Shown here: in pieces, positions 1 through 9,211 of the stretch | How positions within the stretch are numbered: the stretch's first letter is position 1 | Layout of the letters: every line of letters begins with the position of its first letter | Assembly: GCF_900141765.1 (NCBI RefSeq) | Contig: NZ_FSRK01000001.1 | Location: forward strand, 2,170,001 to 2,234,000 | Origin: Epilithonimonas zeae | Lineage (GTDB): Bacteria > Bacteroidota > Bacteroidia > Flavobacteriales > Weeksellaceae | Length of the DNA stretch: 64,000 nucleotides | Direction of reading: 5' to 3' | The notes under the pieces: generated by a model | The model's database searches: none | What the model was told of the DNA's origin: nothing | The model's input: the letters and a program-made list of their open reading frames with translations, nothing else | Program-made: the position numbers and the translations under genes

Positions 1-1
1 T

Positions 2-556
2 AGAATTGTAAAAGCATTAGCCGAATTCCAGAAAACGATAAAAAGCCAACCGAGCCGATTTGATCAGTTCATTGATGGAAAATACAATGCGCTATCTGAT
101 AAAGAAATCTATGGAATGCATATTTTCCGTACAAAAGCCCGTTGTATGAATTGTCATAATGGACAAAACCTAACTGACGAATCTTTCCACAACATCGGTT
201 TAACTTACTACAAAAGAGAATACGAAGATTTGGGACTTTACAATGTTACCAAAAAACCTGAAGATGTCGGCAAATTCAGAACGCCGCAATTGAGAGACCT
301 TAATCTTACGAGACCTTGGATGCACAATGGTTTGTTTGATGATTTGGAAGGTATTGTGAATGTTTACAACAGCGGAATGCATATGATAGATCCGAAACCA
401 GAACAAAAGCAGAAAGACCCAAATTATCCGGTTACCGATTCTATGATGCAACCATTAAAATTAACTAAAGACGAAAAGTCTGCGCTCATATCATTTTTAG
501 AATCTCTCAACGGAACAAAATACAAAATGAGAAGACCAGAGTTTCCAATTAAATAA
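2..556 (+). CDS. Cytochrome c peroxidase / MauG-like di-haem protein (5' end outside window)
   Basis: This is the C-terminal part of a periplasmic di-haem cytochrome c peroxidase, a family that reduces hydrogen peroxide with electrons from small cytochromes. The frame is open from base 2, so the start lies upstream of the window. A haem-binding CMNCH motif sits about 47 codons in. It is followed by the family's typical segments around GKFRTPQLRDL and PWMHNG and by the C-terminal pattern LTKDEKSALISFLESLNG. Only the second haem domain is visible. I cannot tell from the fragment whether it is a true peroxidase or a MauG-like paralogue. Confidence 0.85.
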   Translation, partial: RIVKALAEFQKTIKSQPSRFDQFIDGKYNALSDKEIYGMHIFRTKARCMNCHNGQNLTDESFHNIGLTYYKREYEDLGLYNVTKKPEDVGKFRTPQLRDLNLTRPWMHNGLFDDLEGIVNVYNSGMHMIDPKPEQKQKDPNYPVTDSMMQPLKLTKDEKSALISFLESLNGTKYKMRRPEFPIK

Positions 557-598
557 ATTCAGTTAGAGTAAGTGATTTTTAAAAGGCGATGAACCATA

Positions 599-1210
599 TT
601 AAATACTATTAACCAATCGAAATGTCAGATTAATTCTCTCTTTCATCGGAATAGTTGATTTGGCAATTCTATGTTCCCAATGCTCCTGAAGGTCACCTTT
701 CATAATTAATAAAGAGCCGTGAGGAAGTGGCAGGCTGTATTTGCTTTGGTGATGGTCCATCTTTCTGAAATCAAAGTTTCGCGTTTGCCCTAAACTGATA
801 GATGCAATGACAGGTCTTTTTCCATATCTGCTTTCTTTGTCTCGATGCCATGCTACGGAATCATTGTTATCCCGATAAAGATTTAATAGAACACCATTAA
901 AATGATACCCAAACTCTTTTTCAATCCTTTCTTTTAAAGCATACAGTTGTGGAGTCCATTCATTACGTTTAATAATATTATTATCAGCTGATTCATTATA
1001 TTTTGAATCACCATACCACGCAGTAAGACGTGGAGTCAGCACCATTTTGTCATACATTTTCTGAGTACGCTGCTCCCAAGGTGCAGAGTTAAGCAGCATA
1101 TCTTTCAAAAGATCAGCCTCTTCCCTACTCAGAAAATTTTCTTTGTATTCCAAAAGGTCTTTTGGAAATTCATAAAATTCTTCTGCTTCAAATAAACTTA
1201 ACTGATGCAT
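599..1210 (-). CDS. alkB: AlkB-like 2-oxoglutarate/Fe(II)-dependent DNA repair dioxygenase
   Basis: This protein of 203 residues belongs to the AlkB family, which removes alkyl groups from DNA bases by oxidation using iron, 2-oxoglutarate and oxygen. The iron ligands are visible as H122 and D124 in WHRD and H180 in EHWEHR. The arginines that bind 2-oxoglutarate are near residues 192-198 (ERINLTFR). Its length is normal for the short AlkB type. The N-terminus reads MHQLSLFEAEE, and residues 3-7 (QLSLF) match the bacterial sliding-clamp-binding consensus QL(S/D)LF. It runs in the same direction as the downstream S24 regulator and sits beside two polymerases, which suggests one DNA-damage island. 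The substrate range cannot be read from the sequence. Confidence 0.85.
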   Translation of the reverse strand: MHQLSLFEAEEFYEFPKDLLEYKENFLSREEADLLKDMLLNSAPWEQRTQKMYDKMVLTPRLTAWYGDSKYNESADNNIIKRNEWTPQLYALKERIEKEFGYHFNGVLLNLYRDNNDSVAWHRDKESRYGKRPVIASISLGQTRNFDFRKMDHHQSKYSLPLPHGSLLIMKGDLQEHWEHRIAKSTIPMKERINLTFRLVNSI

Positions 1211-1326
1211 AATCTACAATTAGTTTTTATTTATGTATTTAAAAAACTCTCTACCAGAAAGTTTTCTTACGTCTCCTCAGGAAAATTCGGACTAACGAAG
1301 TTTTAAATAAGTTATTCAAAATAAGT

Positions 1327-2103
1327 TCAATTCTTATCTCCAATTTTTTCTTTGATCTGCTTTATATCTGTTTTAATCTCTGTAATGAAATTGTGAATAT
1401 GATGTTCTGAAAATTCATCTGGTTCGTATTCTTTTGTGTTAATACTGCATGCAAACTCCCAGATTTCTTTAATTTCAGGCAATGGAATTTTATAAGGCTC
1501 ATAAAATTGATTGTCAGCTTTAACCCAAATACCATCTGCTTCGTGAAACTGAAACCTTTTGTAACTGATACCATCATTGGTTGTGATGAAAACATAAGTT
1601 CTGTCTGTTTTCAAATCCGAAAGATTTTCAACATATTTTCCTACAATGTAGGTTCCATTTTTATAGGGCGGCATAGAGTCGCCGTCAGCTGGAAATGCTC
1701 TGAACTTACCTCCTTTTAAGAAGGGTAAGGATATGGTCTCCAGACTTTCTATGTATTCCGGATCTCCATAGCCGTTCAAGTAGCCCATAGAAGCTTTTTG
1801 TGGAATGATCTCGATCTGATCGTTTCCATCCTGATCTACCCTGATAGGAAGAACGATTCTATTATCTGGAAGTTCCATAATCTCATCGACCGAAAACTTT
1901 CTAACATCTACAGTCAACAAAAGGTCAATGCTGATGTTATAGAATTTTGAAATTCTAATCAATATTTCATTCGGAGGTTCTGATCTTCCATATTCATACG
2001 CAACATATCTGGATCGGGTAAGAATTAACAAATCTGCCAGCTCTTGCTGGGTCATATTTTTCTTCCCTCTCAAAAACGTGATGTTATCAGAGAATTTTGA
2101 CAT
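1327..2103 (-). CDS. XRE-family S24 (LexA/CI-like) transcriptional regulator
   Basis: The protein has an N-terminal XRE helix-turn-helix (about residues 5-65, TQQELADLL...SRYVAYEYGRSEPP) and a C-terminal S24 peptidase domain. In the 258-residue form the catalytic pair is S143 (GDSMPP) and K182 (ISYKRF). I chose the ATG at 2103, not the upstream one at 2151. A Bacteroidetes-type promoter (TTG-N19-TATTTTTG) lies between them, so the longer form would start inside the promoter. A conserved KASMGYLNGYGDPEY segment lies where such proteins are cut, but the usual Ala-Gly is Met-Gly here. The gene is divergent from dinB and dnaE, so it probably represses them and itself and responds to damage. That role is inference. 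Confidence 0.8.
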   Translation of the reverse strand: MSKFSDNITFLRGKKNMTQQELADLLILTRSRYVAYEYGRSEPPNEILIRISKFYNISIDLLLTVDVRKFSVDEIMELPDNRIVLPIRVDQDGNDQIEIIPQKASMGYLNGYGDPEYIESLETISLPFLKGGKFRAFPADGDSMPPYKNGTYIVGKYVENLSDLKTDRTYVFITTNDGISYKRFQFHEADGIWVKADNQFYEPYKIPLPEIKEIWEFACSINTKEYEPDEFSEHHIHNFITEIKTDIKQIKEKIGDKN

Positions 2104-2121
2104 TGTTACAATTTTAGACAA

Positions 2122-2151
2122 CAAAAATACAAAATTTGTTTCAAAATGCAA
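2122..2151 (-). promoter_or_regulatory. Bacteroidetes-type promoter for the S24 regulator with overlapping inverted repeats
   Basis: On the minus strand a TTG (2151-2149) is followed after exactly 19 bases by TATTTTTG (2129-2122). This fits the Bacteroidetes vegetative consensus TTG-N19-TAnnTTTG. The inverted repeat ACAAAATTTGT (2129-2139) lies inside it, and TTGTT...AACAA arms span about 2104-2124. These are plausible sites for autoregulation by the S24 protein. On the plus strand TAAGTTTG (2153-2160) lies just before the dinB start and could be its -7 element. Confidence 0.55.
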
Positions 2152-2164
2152 CTAAGTTTGTACA

Positions 2165-3307
2165 ATGGAAAGAGCAATTGCACATATGGACCTGGACACA
2201 TTCTTTGTCTCCTGTGAGCGGCTGAAAAACTCCGTCCTGGAGAAACAGCCTGTGATCATAGGCGGTGGAGACCGTGGTGTGGTGGCATCATGCTCCTATG
2301 AGGTTCGTAAGTTTGGAGTTCGTTCGGCGATGCCGATAAAAATGGCATTGAGGCTATGCCCTGAGGCAAAGGTCATCAAAGGAGATATGGAATATTATTC
2401 CAATATGTCGCATCTGGTGACCGAGGTCATTCAGGAAAAAGTACCGGTGCTGGAGAAAGCGAGCATCGATGAATTTTATCTTGATCTCTCAGGAATGGAC
2501 CAGTTCTTCGGATGCTTTCAATGGACCAATGAGATAGCGGATGCTGTTCAAAAAAATACAGGTCTGCCGATCAGCTTTGCCCTTTCCACCAATAAGACGG
2601 TATCCAAGATCGGGACCTGTGAATCAAAACCGACAGGCAGACTTGAAGTCAGGGCTCCCCATATCCAGAATTTTTTAAATCCCCTATCCATCAAAAAGAT
2701 CCCGATGGTCGGCACAGAGACCTTCAATCTGTTCTCCAGGCTAGGCGTTAAGACGATACAAACCCTATCTGAAATGCCTGTAGAGGTCCTTCATCAACTG
2801 ATCGGAAAAAATGGGACGGTACTTTGGAAAAAAGCCCATGGCATCGATGATACACCCGTAGTGCCCTATTCTGAAAGGAAATCAATATCCACTGAAGATA
2901 CATTTTCTGAGGATACGATCGATGTTCATCAGATCAGAAGCATTTTGTCGGGAATGGTCGAAAAGCTGGCCTATCAGCTAAGGCAGGAAAAATGGTTGAC
3001 CTCTACCGTCACCGTCAAGATCAGGTATTCCAACTTCGATACAGAGACCAAACAGTGCAAAGTTCCATACACTTCTGCCGACCATACTCTGCTCAGGGCT
3101 GTTCTTGAATTGTTTCATAAAGTGTACACCCGTAGAATGCGGATCCGTCTGATAGGCATCCGCTTCACCGGTCTTGTGCACGGGAGTCATCAGATGGATC
3201 TTTTCGAAGATACCGAAGAATTGATCTCCCTTTATCAGACCATGGACAGGATCAAGAACAGATTCGGGACTTCCAGCGTCGGAAGGGCATCAGGGTTTTT
3301 AAAATAA
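2165..3307 (+). CDS. dinB: Y-family DNA polymerase IV (DinB)
   Basis: The 380-residue protein is a full-length Y-family translesion polymerase. Catalytic acidic residues are visible as D9 in AHMDLDTFF and D102-E103 in SIDEFYLDLSG. The aromatic pair F13-F14 supplies the steric gate. A little-finger domain follows in the last third. Residues 343-347 (QMDLF) form a sliding-clamp-binding motif close to the C-terminus. The gene starts 61 bases from the divergent S24 regulator and is followed 20 bases later by a stand-alone dnaE, an arrangement like the ImuB-DnaE2 mutagenesis cassettes of other bacteria. It is clearly richer in G+C than the surrounding genes, which suggests transfer. Unlike ImuB, the catalytic residues are intact. 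Confidence 0.9.
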   Translation: MERAIAHMDLDTFFVSCERLKNSVLEKQPVIIGGGDRGVVASCSYEVRKFGVRSAMPIKMALRLCPEAKVIKGDMEYYSNMSHLVTEVIQEKVPVLEKASIDEFYLDLSGMDQFFGCFQWTNEIADAVQKNTGLPISFALSTNKTVSKIGTCESKPTGRLEVRAPHIQNFLNPLSIKKIPMVGTETFNLFSRLGVKTIQTLSEMPVEVLHQLIGKNGTVLWKKAHGIDDTPVVPYSERKSISTEDTFSEDTIDVHQIRSILSGMVEKLAYQLRQEKWLTSTVTVKIRYSNFDTETKQCKVPYTSADHTLLRAVLELFHKVYTRRMRIRLIGIRFTGLVHGSHQMDLFEDTEELISLYQTMDRIKNRFGTSSVGRASGFLK

Positions 3308-3327
3308 ATCAAAATATACCATCTGCT

Positions 3328-6300
3328 ATGTTTCTCAATTGCCATTCTTATCACAGCCTTCGTTACGGCACCATTTCCATTGAGGATCTGGTACGGAAGG
3401 CTGTGGATCTGAATATCAGAACACTGGCCTTGACAGACATCAATACGGTGACCGGGATCTATGATTTTTATAAGCTCTGTGAGGAGAATCATATCAAGCC
3501 AATTGTAGGAGTTGATGTCCGTGTTGAAAATGAACAATATTACATTTGTCTCGCTAAAAATGCTAAAGGTATTGCGGAGACGAACCGGCTTTTGACAGAT
3601 CATAACTGTGAAGGAATTGAGATCCCTAAAACGAATCCTTCCCTTGAAAATACTTTTGTCATCTATCCTTTGGAGAATATTCCTGAGTGTTTATTGGAAC
3701 ATGAGTTCATCGGTATAAGAGAGAATGAATTGAACCTCTTGGTAAGACCTGAGCTGAAAAAATTGATTGACAAGATGGTCATTCTCCATCCGGTAACCTT
3801 TAATGGGACTGAGGAATATGAGCTGCACAAGATCTTAAGGGCGATCGATGGAAACACTTTGATCAGCAAGCTCTCAGACAATGACCATTGTCAAAATACC
3901 GAGATATTTGTTGATAAGAAAAAGCTTTTAAGTGCTTATAAACTTTATCCCCAGATCATTGAGAACACAAAATATCTGGTCAACAGCTGCAGTTTTGATT
4001 TTGACTTTTCCACGCCTAAGAATAAGAAGCATTTTACAGACAGCAGGGAAAATGATTTTAAGCTGTTGAAAGAATTAGCTTATGAAGGTCTTGAAAGAAG
4101 ATATCCTGACGGTGATGCTGATGCCAAGGCAAGGGTTGAAAAAGAATTGGGCGTTATTGATCAATTGAATTTCTGCGGGTATTTTCTGATTACCTGGGAC
4201 ATCATCCAATACAGCAACCGGATGGGATTTATGCACGTCGGGCGTGGAAGTGGTGCCAATTCCATTGTCAGTTACTGTATTGGAATTACGGACATATGCC
4301 CTTTGGAACTGGATCTCTATTTTGAAAGGTTCCTGAATCTTAACCGGAAGACTCCACCCGACTTTGACATAGACTGGAGCTGGCAGACCCGGGATACCAT
4401 CCTTGAGTATATCTTCCAAAGATACGGCAAAGACCATGTGGCCTTCTGTGGTACTAATGTAGAATTCAAATACAAATCTATATTCAGGGAGGTTGGAAAG
4501 GCATTCGGACTACCAAAGGAGGAATTGGATATTCTGGCAGGAAGACCAATGGATCAACATGATGATAACTCTGTATTCAGATTGGTGCATCATTACGGGA
4601 AAATGCTGGAGAAATATCCTAATCAGAGAAGCATGCATTCCTGCGGAATCCTGATCTCAGAGGAACCTATCACCAATTATTCTGCATTGGAAATGCCGCC
4701 CAAAGGCTTTCCCATCGTGCAGTTTGACATGCATACGGCGGAGGCCATCGGTTTGGAAAAATTTGACATCTTATCCCAGAGAGGTCTGGGAACGATCAAA
4801 GATACGGTCGACCTCATTAAGGAAAAAAGAGGCATCACAGTAGATATCAGGGACACTACCCTGTCGAAAAATGAGGCCAGGTGCAATGAATTCCTGAGCA
4901 TCGGCAAAACTATAGGATGCTTTTACATCGAGAGCCCGGCCATGCGCGGATTATTGAGAAGACTGAAATGCGAGAACTATAAGGTTCTTGTCGCAGCCTC
5001 CTCTATTATCCGTCCGGGTGTGGCACAGAGCGGCATGATGCGGGAATATATCTTCAGGCACAATAATCCTGATAAGTTCGAGTATTTCCACGAGGTCTTT
5101 GAAAAAGAACTGGGGGAAACTTATGGTATCATGGTCTATCAGGAAGACGTCATCAAAATTGCCTTGCACTTCGGTGGTTTGTCCGCCCCTGATGGTGATG
5201 TTCTCAGAAGAGCAATGAGCGGTAAAGGTCGTTCTCTGTCGGCTCTTCAAAAAGTGAAGGACCATTTCTTTGAATCGTGTAAGGAATTGGGGCATCCGGA
5301 ACAATTGTCCAAAGAAGTCTACAGGCAGATCGAATCGTTCGCAGGCTATTCATTTTGCAAGGCGCACTCGGCCTCATACGCTGTGGAAAGCTATCAGAGT
5401 TTATACCTGAAAGTATACTACCCCATTGAGTTTATGGTCTGTGCCATCAATAACGGTGGCGGATTCTACAGGACAGAGGTGTATGTCCATGAGGCCAGGA
5501 TGTCAGGTGCAACTATCAAAAACCCTTGTGTCAACCTTAGTGAATTACAGACCACGGTCTATGGGACCGACGTTTATCTGGGATTGATGCATATTGAAAA
5601 ACTGGAAGGAAGGATCGCACAGATGATCCCTGAAGAAAAGAAAAATAACGGTGATTATACTTCATTGGAAAATTTTGTAAAAAGGATCCCCATCGGTATT
5701 GAAACAATGCAGATCCTGATATTCATCGGAGCTTTCCGTTTTACCGGAAAACAAAAACATGAACTGCTCATAGAGGCCAGGTTTCTGATGGCAGGAAACA
5801 GACCTGACAATAGGCAGCTGACTTTACTTGAAGAACCCAAAAAAGAATATCAGCTGCCTAACATACAAAGGGATCCGTTTGAAGATGCCTTCGACGAAAT
5901 AGAGATCCTTGGCTTTCCCGTATCGTTCAGTCCATTTGATCTGTTACAGACCAGATATAGGGGAACCATTATGGCCAAAGACCTCACAAAATTCCACAAA
6001 AAACAGGTGAAGATGTTGGCCTATCTGATTTCCAGAAAGCATGTTCCTACTAAACGGGGGACTATGTTTTTCGGGACCTGGATCGACGCGGGAGGTGAGT
6101 ATTTTGATACGGCCCATTTTCCGAATTGCCTGGAAGAATATCCTTTTCAGGGCGGCGGCTGTTATCTCTTGTTGGGAACGGTCGAAGTTGATTTCCATTT
6201 CCCCACAATCACCATTCACAAAATGGCTAAAATGCCGTTCATTCCGGATCCCAGATATTCAATGGATCAATATCGATCATTGGAGACAGCAAGGCTATTG

Positions 6301-6381
6301 CAGGAAGATGTGAGTATGACGCAAAGAAAACCTTATCCGCAGGAACAGGAGATTGGTCTACCAAGGCAAAGGATGCGATGA
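3328..6381 (+). CDS. dnaE: Stand-alone DNA polymerase III alpha subunit (DnaE-type, error-prone cassette)
   Basis: At 1017 residues this is shorter than a replicative DnaE and close to the DnaE2 group that acts in translesion synthesis. It has an N-terminal PHP domain (about 1-210), then the polymerase core with catalytic D347 and D349 in PDFDID and a third Asp, D480, in EKFDIL. A helix-hairpin-helix region and an OB-like C-terminus follow. A clamp-binding motif QLTLL lies at residues 830-834. In the PHP start, NCHSYHSL stands where replicative enzymes have HxHS; the first histidine is Asn, so the PHP metal site may be incomplete. It lies 20 bases after dinB and is probably cotranscribed. I infer a damage-induced mutasome. 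Confidence 0.9.
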   Translation: MFLNCHSYHSLRYGTISIEDLVRKAVDLNIRTLALTDINTVTGIYDFYKLCEENHIKPIVGVDVRVENEQYYICLAKNAKGIAETNRLLTDHNCEGIEIPKTNPSLENTFVIYPLENIPECLLEHEFIGIRENELNLLVRPELKKLIDKMVILHPVTFNGTEEYELHKILRAIDGNTLISKLSDNDHCQNTEIFVDKKKLLSAYKLYPQIIENTKYLVNSCSFDFDFSTPKNKKHFTDSRENDFKLLKELAYEGLERRYPDGDADAKARVEKELGVIDQLNFCGYFLITWDIIQYSNRMGFMHVGRGSGANSIVSYCIGITDICPLELDLYFERFLNLNRKTPPDFDIDWSWQTRDTILEYIFQRYGKDHVAFCGTNVEFKYKSIFREVGKAFGLPKEELDILAGRPMDQHDDNSVFRLVHHYGKMLEKYPNQRSMHSCGILISEEPITNYSALEMPPKGFPIVQFDMHTAEAIGLEKFDILSQRGLGTIKDTVDLIKEKRGITVDIRDTTLSKNEARCNEFLSIGKTIGCFYIESPAMRGLLRRLKCENYKVLVAASSIIRPGVAQSGMMREYIFRHNNPDKFEYFHEVFEKELGETYGIMVYQEDVIKIALHFGGLSAPDGDVLRRAMSGKGRSLSALQKVKDHFFESCKELGHPEQLSKEVYRQIESFAGYSFCKAHSASYAVESYQSLYLKVYYPIEFMVCAINNGGGFYRTEVYVHEARMSGATIKNPCVNLSELQTTVYGTDVYLGLMHIEKLEGRIAQMIPEEKKNNGDYTSLENFVKRIPIGIETMQILIFIGAFRFTGKQKHELLIEARFLMAGNRPDNRQLTLLEEPKKEYQLPNIQRDPFEDAFDEIEILGFPVSFSPFDLLQTRYRGTIMAKDLTKFHKKQVKMLAYLISRKHVPTKRGTMFFGTWIDAGGEYFDTAHFPNCLEEYPFQGGGCYLLLGTVEVDFHFPTITIHKMAKMPFIPDPRYSMDQYRSLETARLLQEDVSMTQRKPYPQEQEIGLPRQRMR

Positions 6382-7015
6382 TAATTATTTAAAGGATAAA
6401 CAATCAGGATAAACAATGGTAATAACATACTTATATCATTCTACAATTGAGATGCTTAATTTTGATTTGTAATTGAAATTAAATATGAGTGGATGACAAT
6501 GTGTACATTAATTAAATATACAGGTTATGGGAATTAGACCATGTCCAAAAAGTTGCGGAATCTCTAAGTAAGTTAGATCAGCATCAGAGAGACAATAAAT
6601 AACAACTATACCGACTTAAACGAATTGACAAAAGCTTTGGATATGAAATATGGCATAGTGCTGCAAAACATTGTCAACAATGCCATTAGCCTTTCTAAAG
6701 TTACAATAATATTTTTAAAACTAACCCTTCATTTTTATAGAGACTTCCACAGCCCTCATTGCATCTTAAGTAAACTTTGAGCCGTCTTTGTAAAGAGAAA
6801 TAAATTTATAACTTGTAATTAAACGATTTTCTGCATTTTAAAGGCAAAACTTTTACTTTGGCTTAACACAACTTTTTTTATACACTTAAAAGTTTCTTAA
6901 GAGCATGTTTTCACTAAAGTTTAGCTAACACATAATATAAATAAAATGCAGATCACTTTATGCCTGCATTTTATTTATAGAATTATTCGAAGAAATTAGT
7001 AAGTACTTAAGAAGG
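6382..7015. other. Intergenic region without a recognisable gene
   Basis: About 630 bases separate dnaE from the NmrA-like gene. No open frame here has convincing protein-like character. A short stretch near 6620-6680 (reading ELTKALDMKYGIVLQNIVN on the plus strand) could be a decayed fragment, but I cannot assign it. This region marks the right edge of the G+C-richer polymerase island. Confidence 0.4.
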
Positions 7016-7768
7016 CTAACCTTTCATTGTAGCAAGCGCCCAATCCTCAAAAAGGATTGTACCAGGACTGAATTGACCAGCCGGAACAAGTAGTGAAGGA
7101 GGAACAACAAAATGCATATACTTATTTTCATTGTCTGAGATCACTTTTTTATCCTGACCTGTAATTTCAATGTATTTAGACACAAAATCCTTCATTTTTC
7201 CACGTCTTGGTCCCGCAATTTCAATAGTGCCATTTTTAGGTGCTTCCAAGGAAAATTGTACGATGAAATCAGCAACATCTTCAAGAGCGATAGGCTGATA
7301 GTCCAGATCAGAAACAAAAACCTCATCCCCTTCTCCCTGCACCTGTATGATTGCTTCCACATGCTGATGAAATTGTGTTGACCTAATTATCGTATAAGGT
7401 ATTCCGGAGTTTTTAATGGTGTCCTCCTGAAGTTTCTTTGCCCTCAGATAACCAATTTCCAATGCATCATCTGTTCCTACAATCGATAGGACGATATGAT
7501 GCTTTACAGTAGTATTCAATTCTGCTTTGACAAGATTTTTTCCTGCAGTTTCAAAAAATCGAAGTGCATTTTCTTCATCTGGGGAAGATGAGTTTGACAG
7601 ATCTATTACTATTTCGGTTCCGTACAATGCTTCCTTTAGCCCTTCACCAGTGAGTATATTTACACCTTGGGACGGTGAACCAATAACTACCTCATGACCA
7701 AGTTTTTCTAATTTTTTCGTTACGAGTCTTCCTGTAAGACCTGTTCCACCTATTACTAAAATTTTCAT
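7016..7768 (-). CDS. NmrA-like NAD(P)-binding oxidoreductase / atypical short-chain dehydrogenase
   Basis: The 250-residue protein begins with a Rossmann nucleotide-binding motif, MKILVIGGTGLTGRLV. The rest resembles NmrA/NAD(P)H-azoreductase-like atypical SDRs, with no clear YxxxK active site in the expected place. Such proteins act as redox sensors or reduce quinones and similar compounds. It lies 29 bases after the NTF2-like gene on the same strand, so both are probably one operon. The AraC-type regulator gene upstream also reads the same way. The substrate is unknown. Confidence 0.75.
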   Translation of the reverse strand: MKILVIGGTGLTGRLVTKKLEKLGHEVVIGSPSQGVNILTGEGLKEALYGTEIVIDLSNSSSPDEENALRFFETAGKNLVKAELNTTVKHHIVLSIVGTDDALEIGYLRAKKLQEDTIKNSGIPYTIIRSTQFHQHVEAIIQVQGEGDEVFVSDLDYQPIALEDVADFIVQFSLEAPKNGTIEIAGPRRGKMKDFVSKYIEITGQDKKVISDNENKYMHFVVPPSLLVPAGQFSPGTILFEDWALATMKG

Positions 7769-7797
7769 ATTTGATTTATTTGATATTATAAAGTTGA

Positions 7798-8223
7798 TTA
7801 AAATAAACTGCGCACCTTAACACCAAAGGGATTCTCAAACCAATATCTCCAATATCCGTCGATTCCTCTTCTTGCATAATCATTAGATGTTCCTCGCACA
7901 CATACTTTTTCACCGTTATTCGCAACACCCGTGATACTCCAGTCCAAGATTAGAGAGGCCAGATTACCATCCACATAAATATTCTTTGTAGTAATTTTCA
8001 TAGGCAATCCGAATTTAAAGAAGTATTCCAATTCTCCTGCGATCTCCATTTTTCCTCTCCGAGGCTCGCCATTGTCATTGATAAAGATTGCATCTTCTTC
8101 ATAGAAACCGAGCATAGTCTCAGTGTTGAAAGAGTTCATATGAGCCAGAAAAGAATCGACAATTCCCTCTGGAGTTTTTGACAACGAACAAACTGAGCTT
8201 TGTAAAAAATTTTGTGCAGTCAT
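7798..8223 (-). CDS. SnoaL/NTF2-like protein (DUF4440-type)
   Basis: This small protein of about 141 residues has the cone-shaped NTF2/SnoaL pattern: an N-terminal helix with VDSFLAHMNSFNTETMLGFYEEDAIFIND, then GEPRRGKMEIAGELEYFF and a C-terminal sheet. I prefer the internal ATG at 8223 (MTAQNFLQSS) to the one at 8292, because the added N-terminal 23 residues do not look conserved and the domain begins after it. These proteins are often accessory enzymes or ligand binders. It probably forms an operon with the NmrA-like gene under the neighbouring AraC regulator. Confidence 0.65.
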   Translation of the reverse strand: MTAQNFLQSSVCSLSKTPEGIVDSFLAHMNSFNTETMLGFYEEDAIFINDNGEPRRGKMEIAGELEYFFKFGLPMKITTKNIYVDGNLASLILDWSITGVANNGEKVCVRGTSNDYARRGIDGYWRYWFENPFGVKVRSLF

Positions 8224-8335
8224 AAGACTTAAATTTTCTTTAGAAGTAAATTTTTTTGTCTTACAAAATTGAGCAATTTGAGTATGCAGCACAATTCATA
8301 AATTAAGGTAAAAGGTGGACAAAAGAAGGAAAATA

Positions 8336-9211
8336 TTACTGATCTTGTATGTGGTCCAATTTTTTAGTGTATTTCTTCCGATATTCACTTGGAGAGAAAC
8401 CGGCCTTTTTACTGAAAAGTCTGATGAAATATTTTGTGTCTTGATATCCCAGATGATAGGAAATTTCCTTGATGCTTACCTCCGTATAATAAAGCAATCT
8501 TTGTGCTTCGCTCATCACTTCCTTCTGAATCAACTCGGAAGCGGATAATCCAGTCACTTTTTTAACCGTGTCACTAAGGTGTCCAACAGTAATATTAAGC
8601 TTTTCTGCGTATTCGTACGGGCGTTTAAGAGTCCGGAAATGAGATTTTACGAGATTCTTGAATTCCTTTGAGATACTAACTGAGCGTAGACTCAAATTTT
8701 CCTTAATAATAAATGTACTACGCTCATAGCATAGTATGGCCTGCTCGATGGCAGCTGAAAGCAATGGTTCTTCAACTTGGCTGCAAACACTATCATTTAG
8801 GTCTTGTAATTTGATTATTGAATCAAGGATAGTTCTAAACCACTCATACTCATGATTTGAGAGAGTAATTAGCATGGTATCATCTAACAAATTATCTAAA
8901 CTTGTGTATGCCGATTTATTAATATGACGGCTTTCAAAAGACAGATAATAACCTGTTGCACCAAAAGTACTGAGAATCTGATGTATCTGTCCGGGAGGAG
9001 AGATAAAAAGTGTCCCTGCAGGCATTGTCAAATGCTTAAAATCAAATACAACTTCAAGTTTCCCAGATTCAATTAACATACAAGTATAGTGATCATGTCT
9101 GTGCGGGCTAAGTGCTTTTATAATACCAGGGGTGGACCCGTTCCAATTCCCAACAGCAATTCCACTGCTGTAATCCATTCTATTTAATATAACTAAATCG
9201 TTTTTTTGCAT
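8336..9211 (-). CDS. AraC-family transcriptional regulator
   Basis: The protein has an N-terminal cupin-like sensor (HRHDHYTCMLIESGKLEVVFD) and a C-terminal double helix-turn-helix (about the last 100 residues, ending ISYHLGYQDTKYFIRLFSKKAGFSPSEYRKKY), which is diagnostic for AraC. I use the ATG at 9211 (MQKNDLVILNR); a start at 9229 would add six residues. It lies upstream of the NTF2-like and NmrA-like genes on the same strand and is a natural candidate for their regulator. The inducer is unknown. Confidence 0.85.
   Translation of the reverse strand: MQKNDLVILNRMDYSSGIAVGNWNGSTPGIIKALSPHRHDHYTCMLIESGKLEVVFDFKHLTMPAGTLFISPPGQIHQILSTFGATGYYLSFESRHINKSAYTSLDNLLDDTMLITLSNHEYEWFRTILDSIIKLQDLNDSVCSQVEEPLLSAAIEQAILCYERSTFIIKENLSLRSVSISKEFKNLVKSHFRTLKRPYEYAEKLNITVGHLSDTVKKVTGLSASELIQKEVMSEAQRLLYYTEVSIKEISYHLGYQDTKYFIRLFSKKAGFSPSEYRKKYTKKLDHIQDQ

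Noticed and set aside
2165-6381. A classical ImuA-ImuB-DnaE2 cassette
   Set aside because: The Y-family gene keeps its catalytic acids, so it is DinB and not ImuB, and no ImuA-like gene is present.
6382-7015. A decayed regulator gene near 6620-6680
   Set aside because: Only a short helical stretch is readable; too little to name a family.
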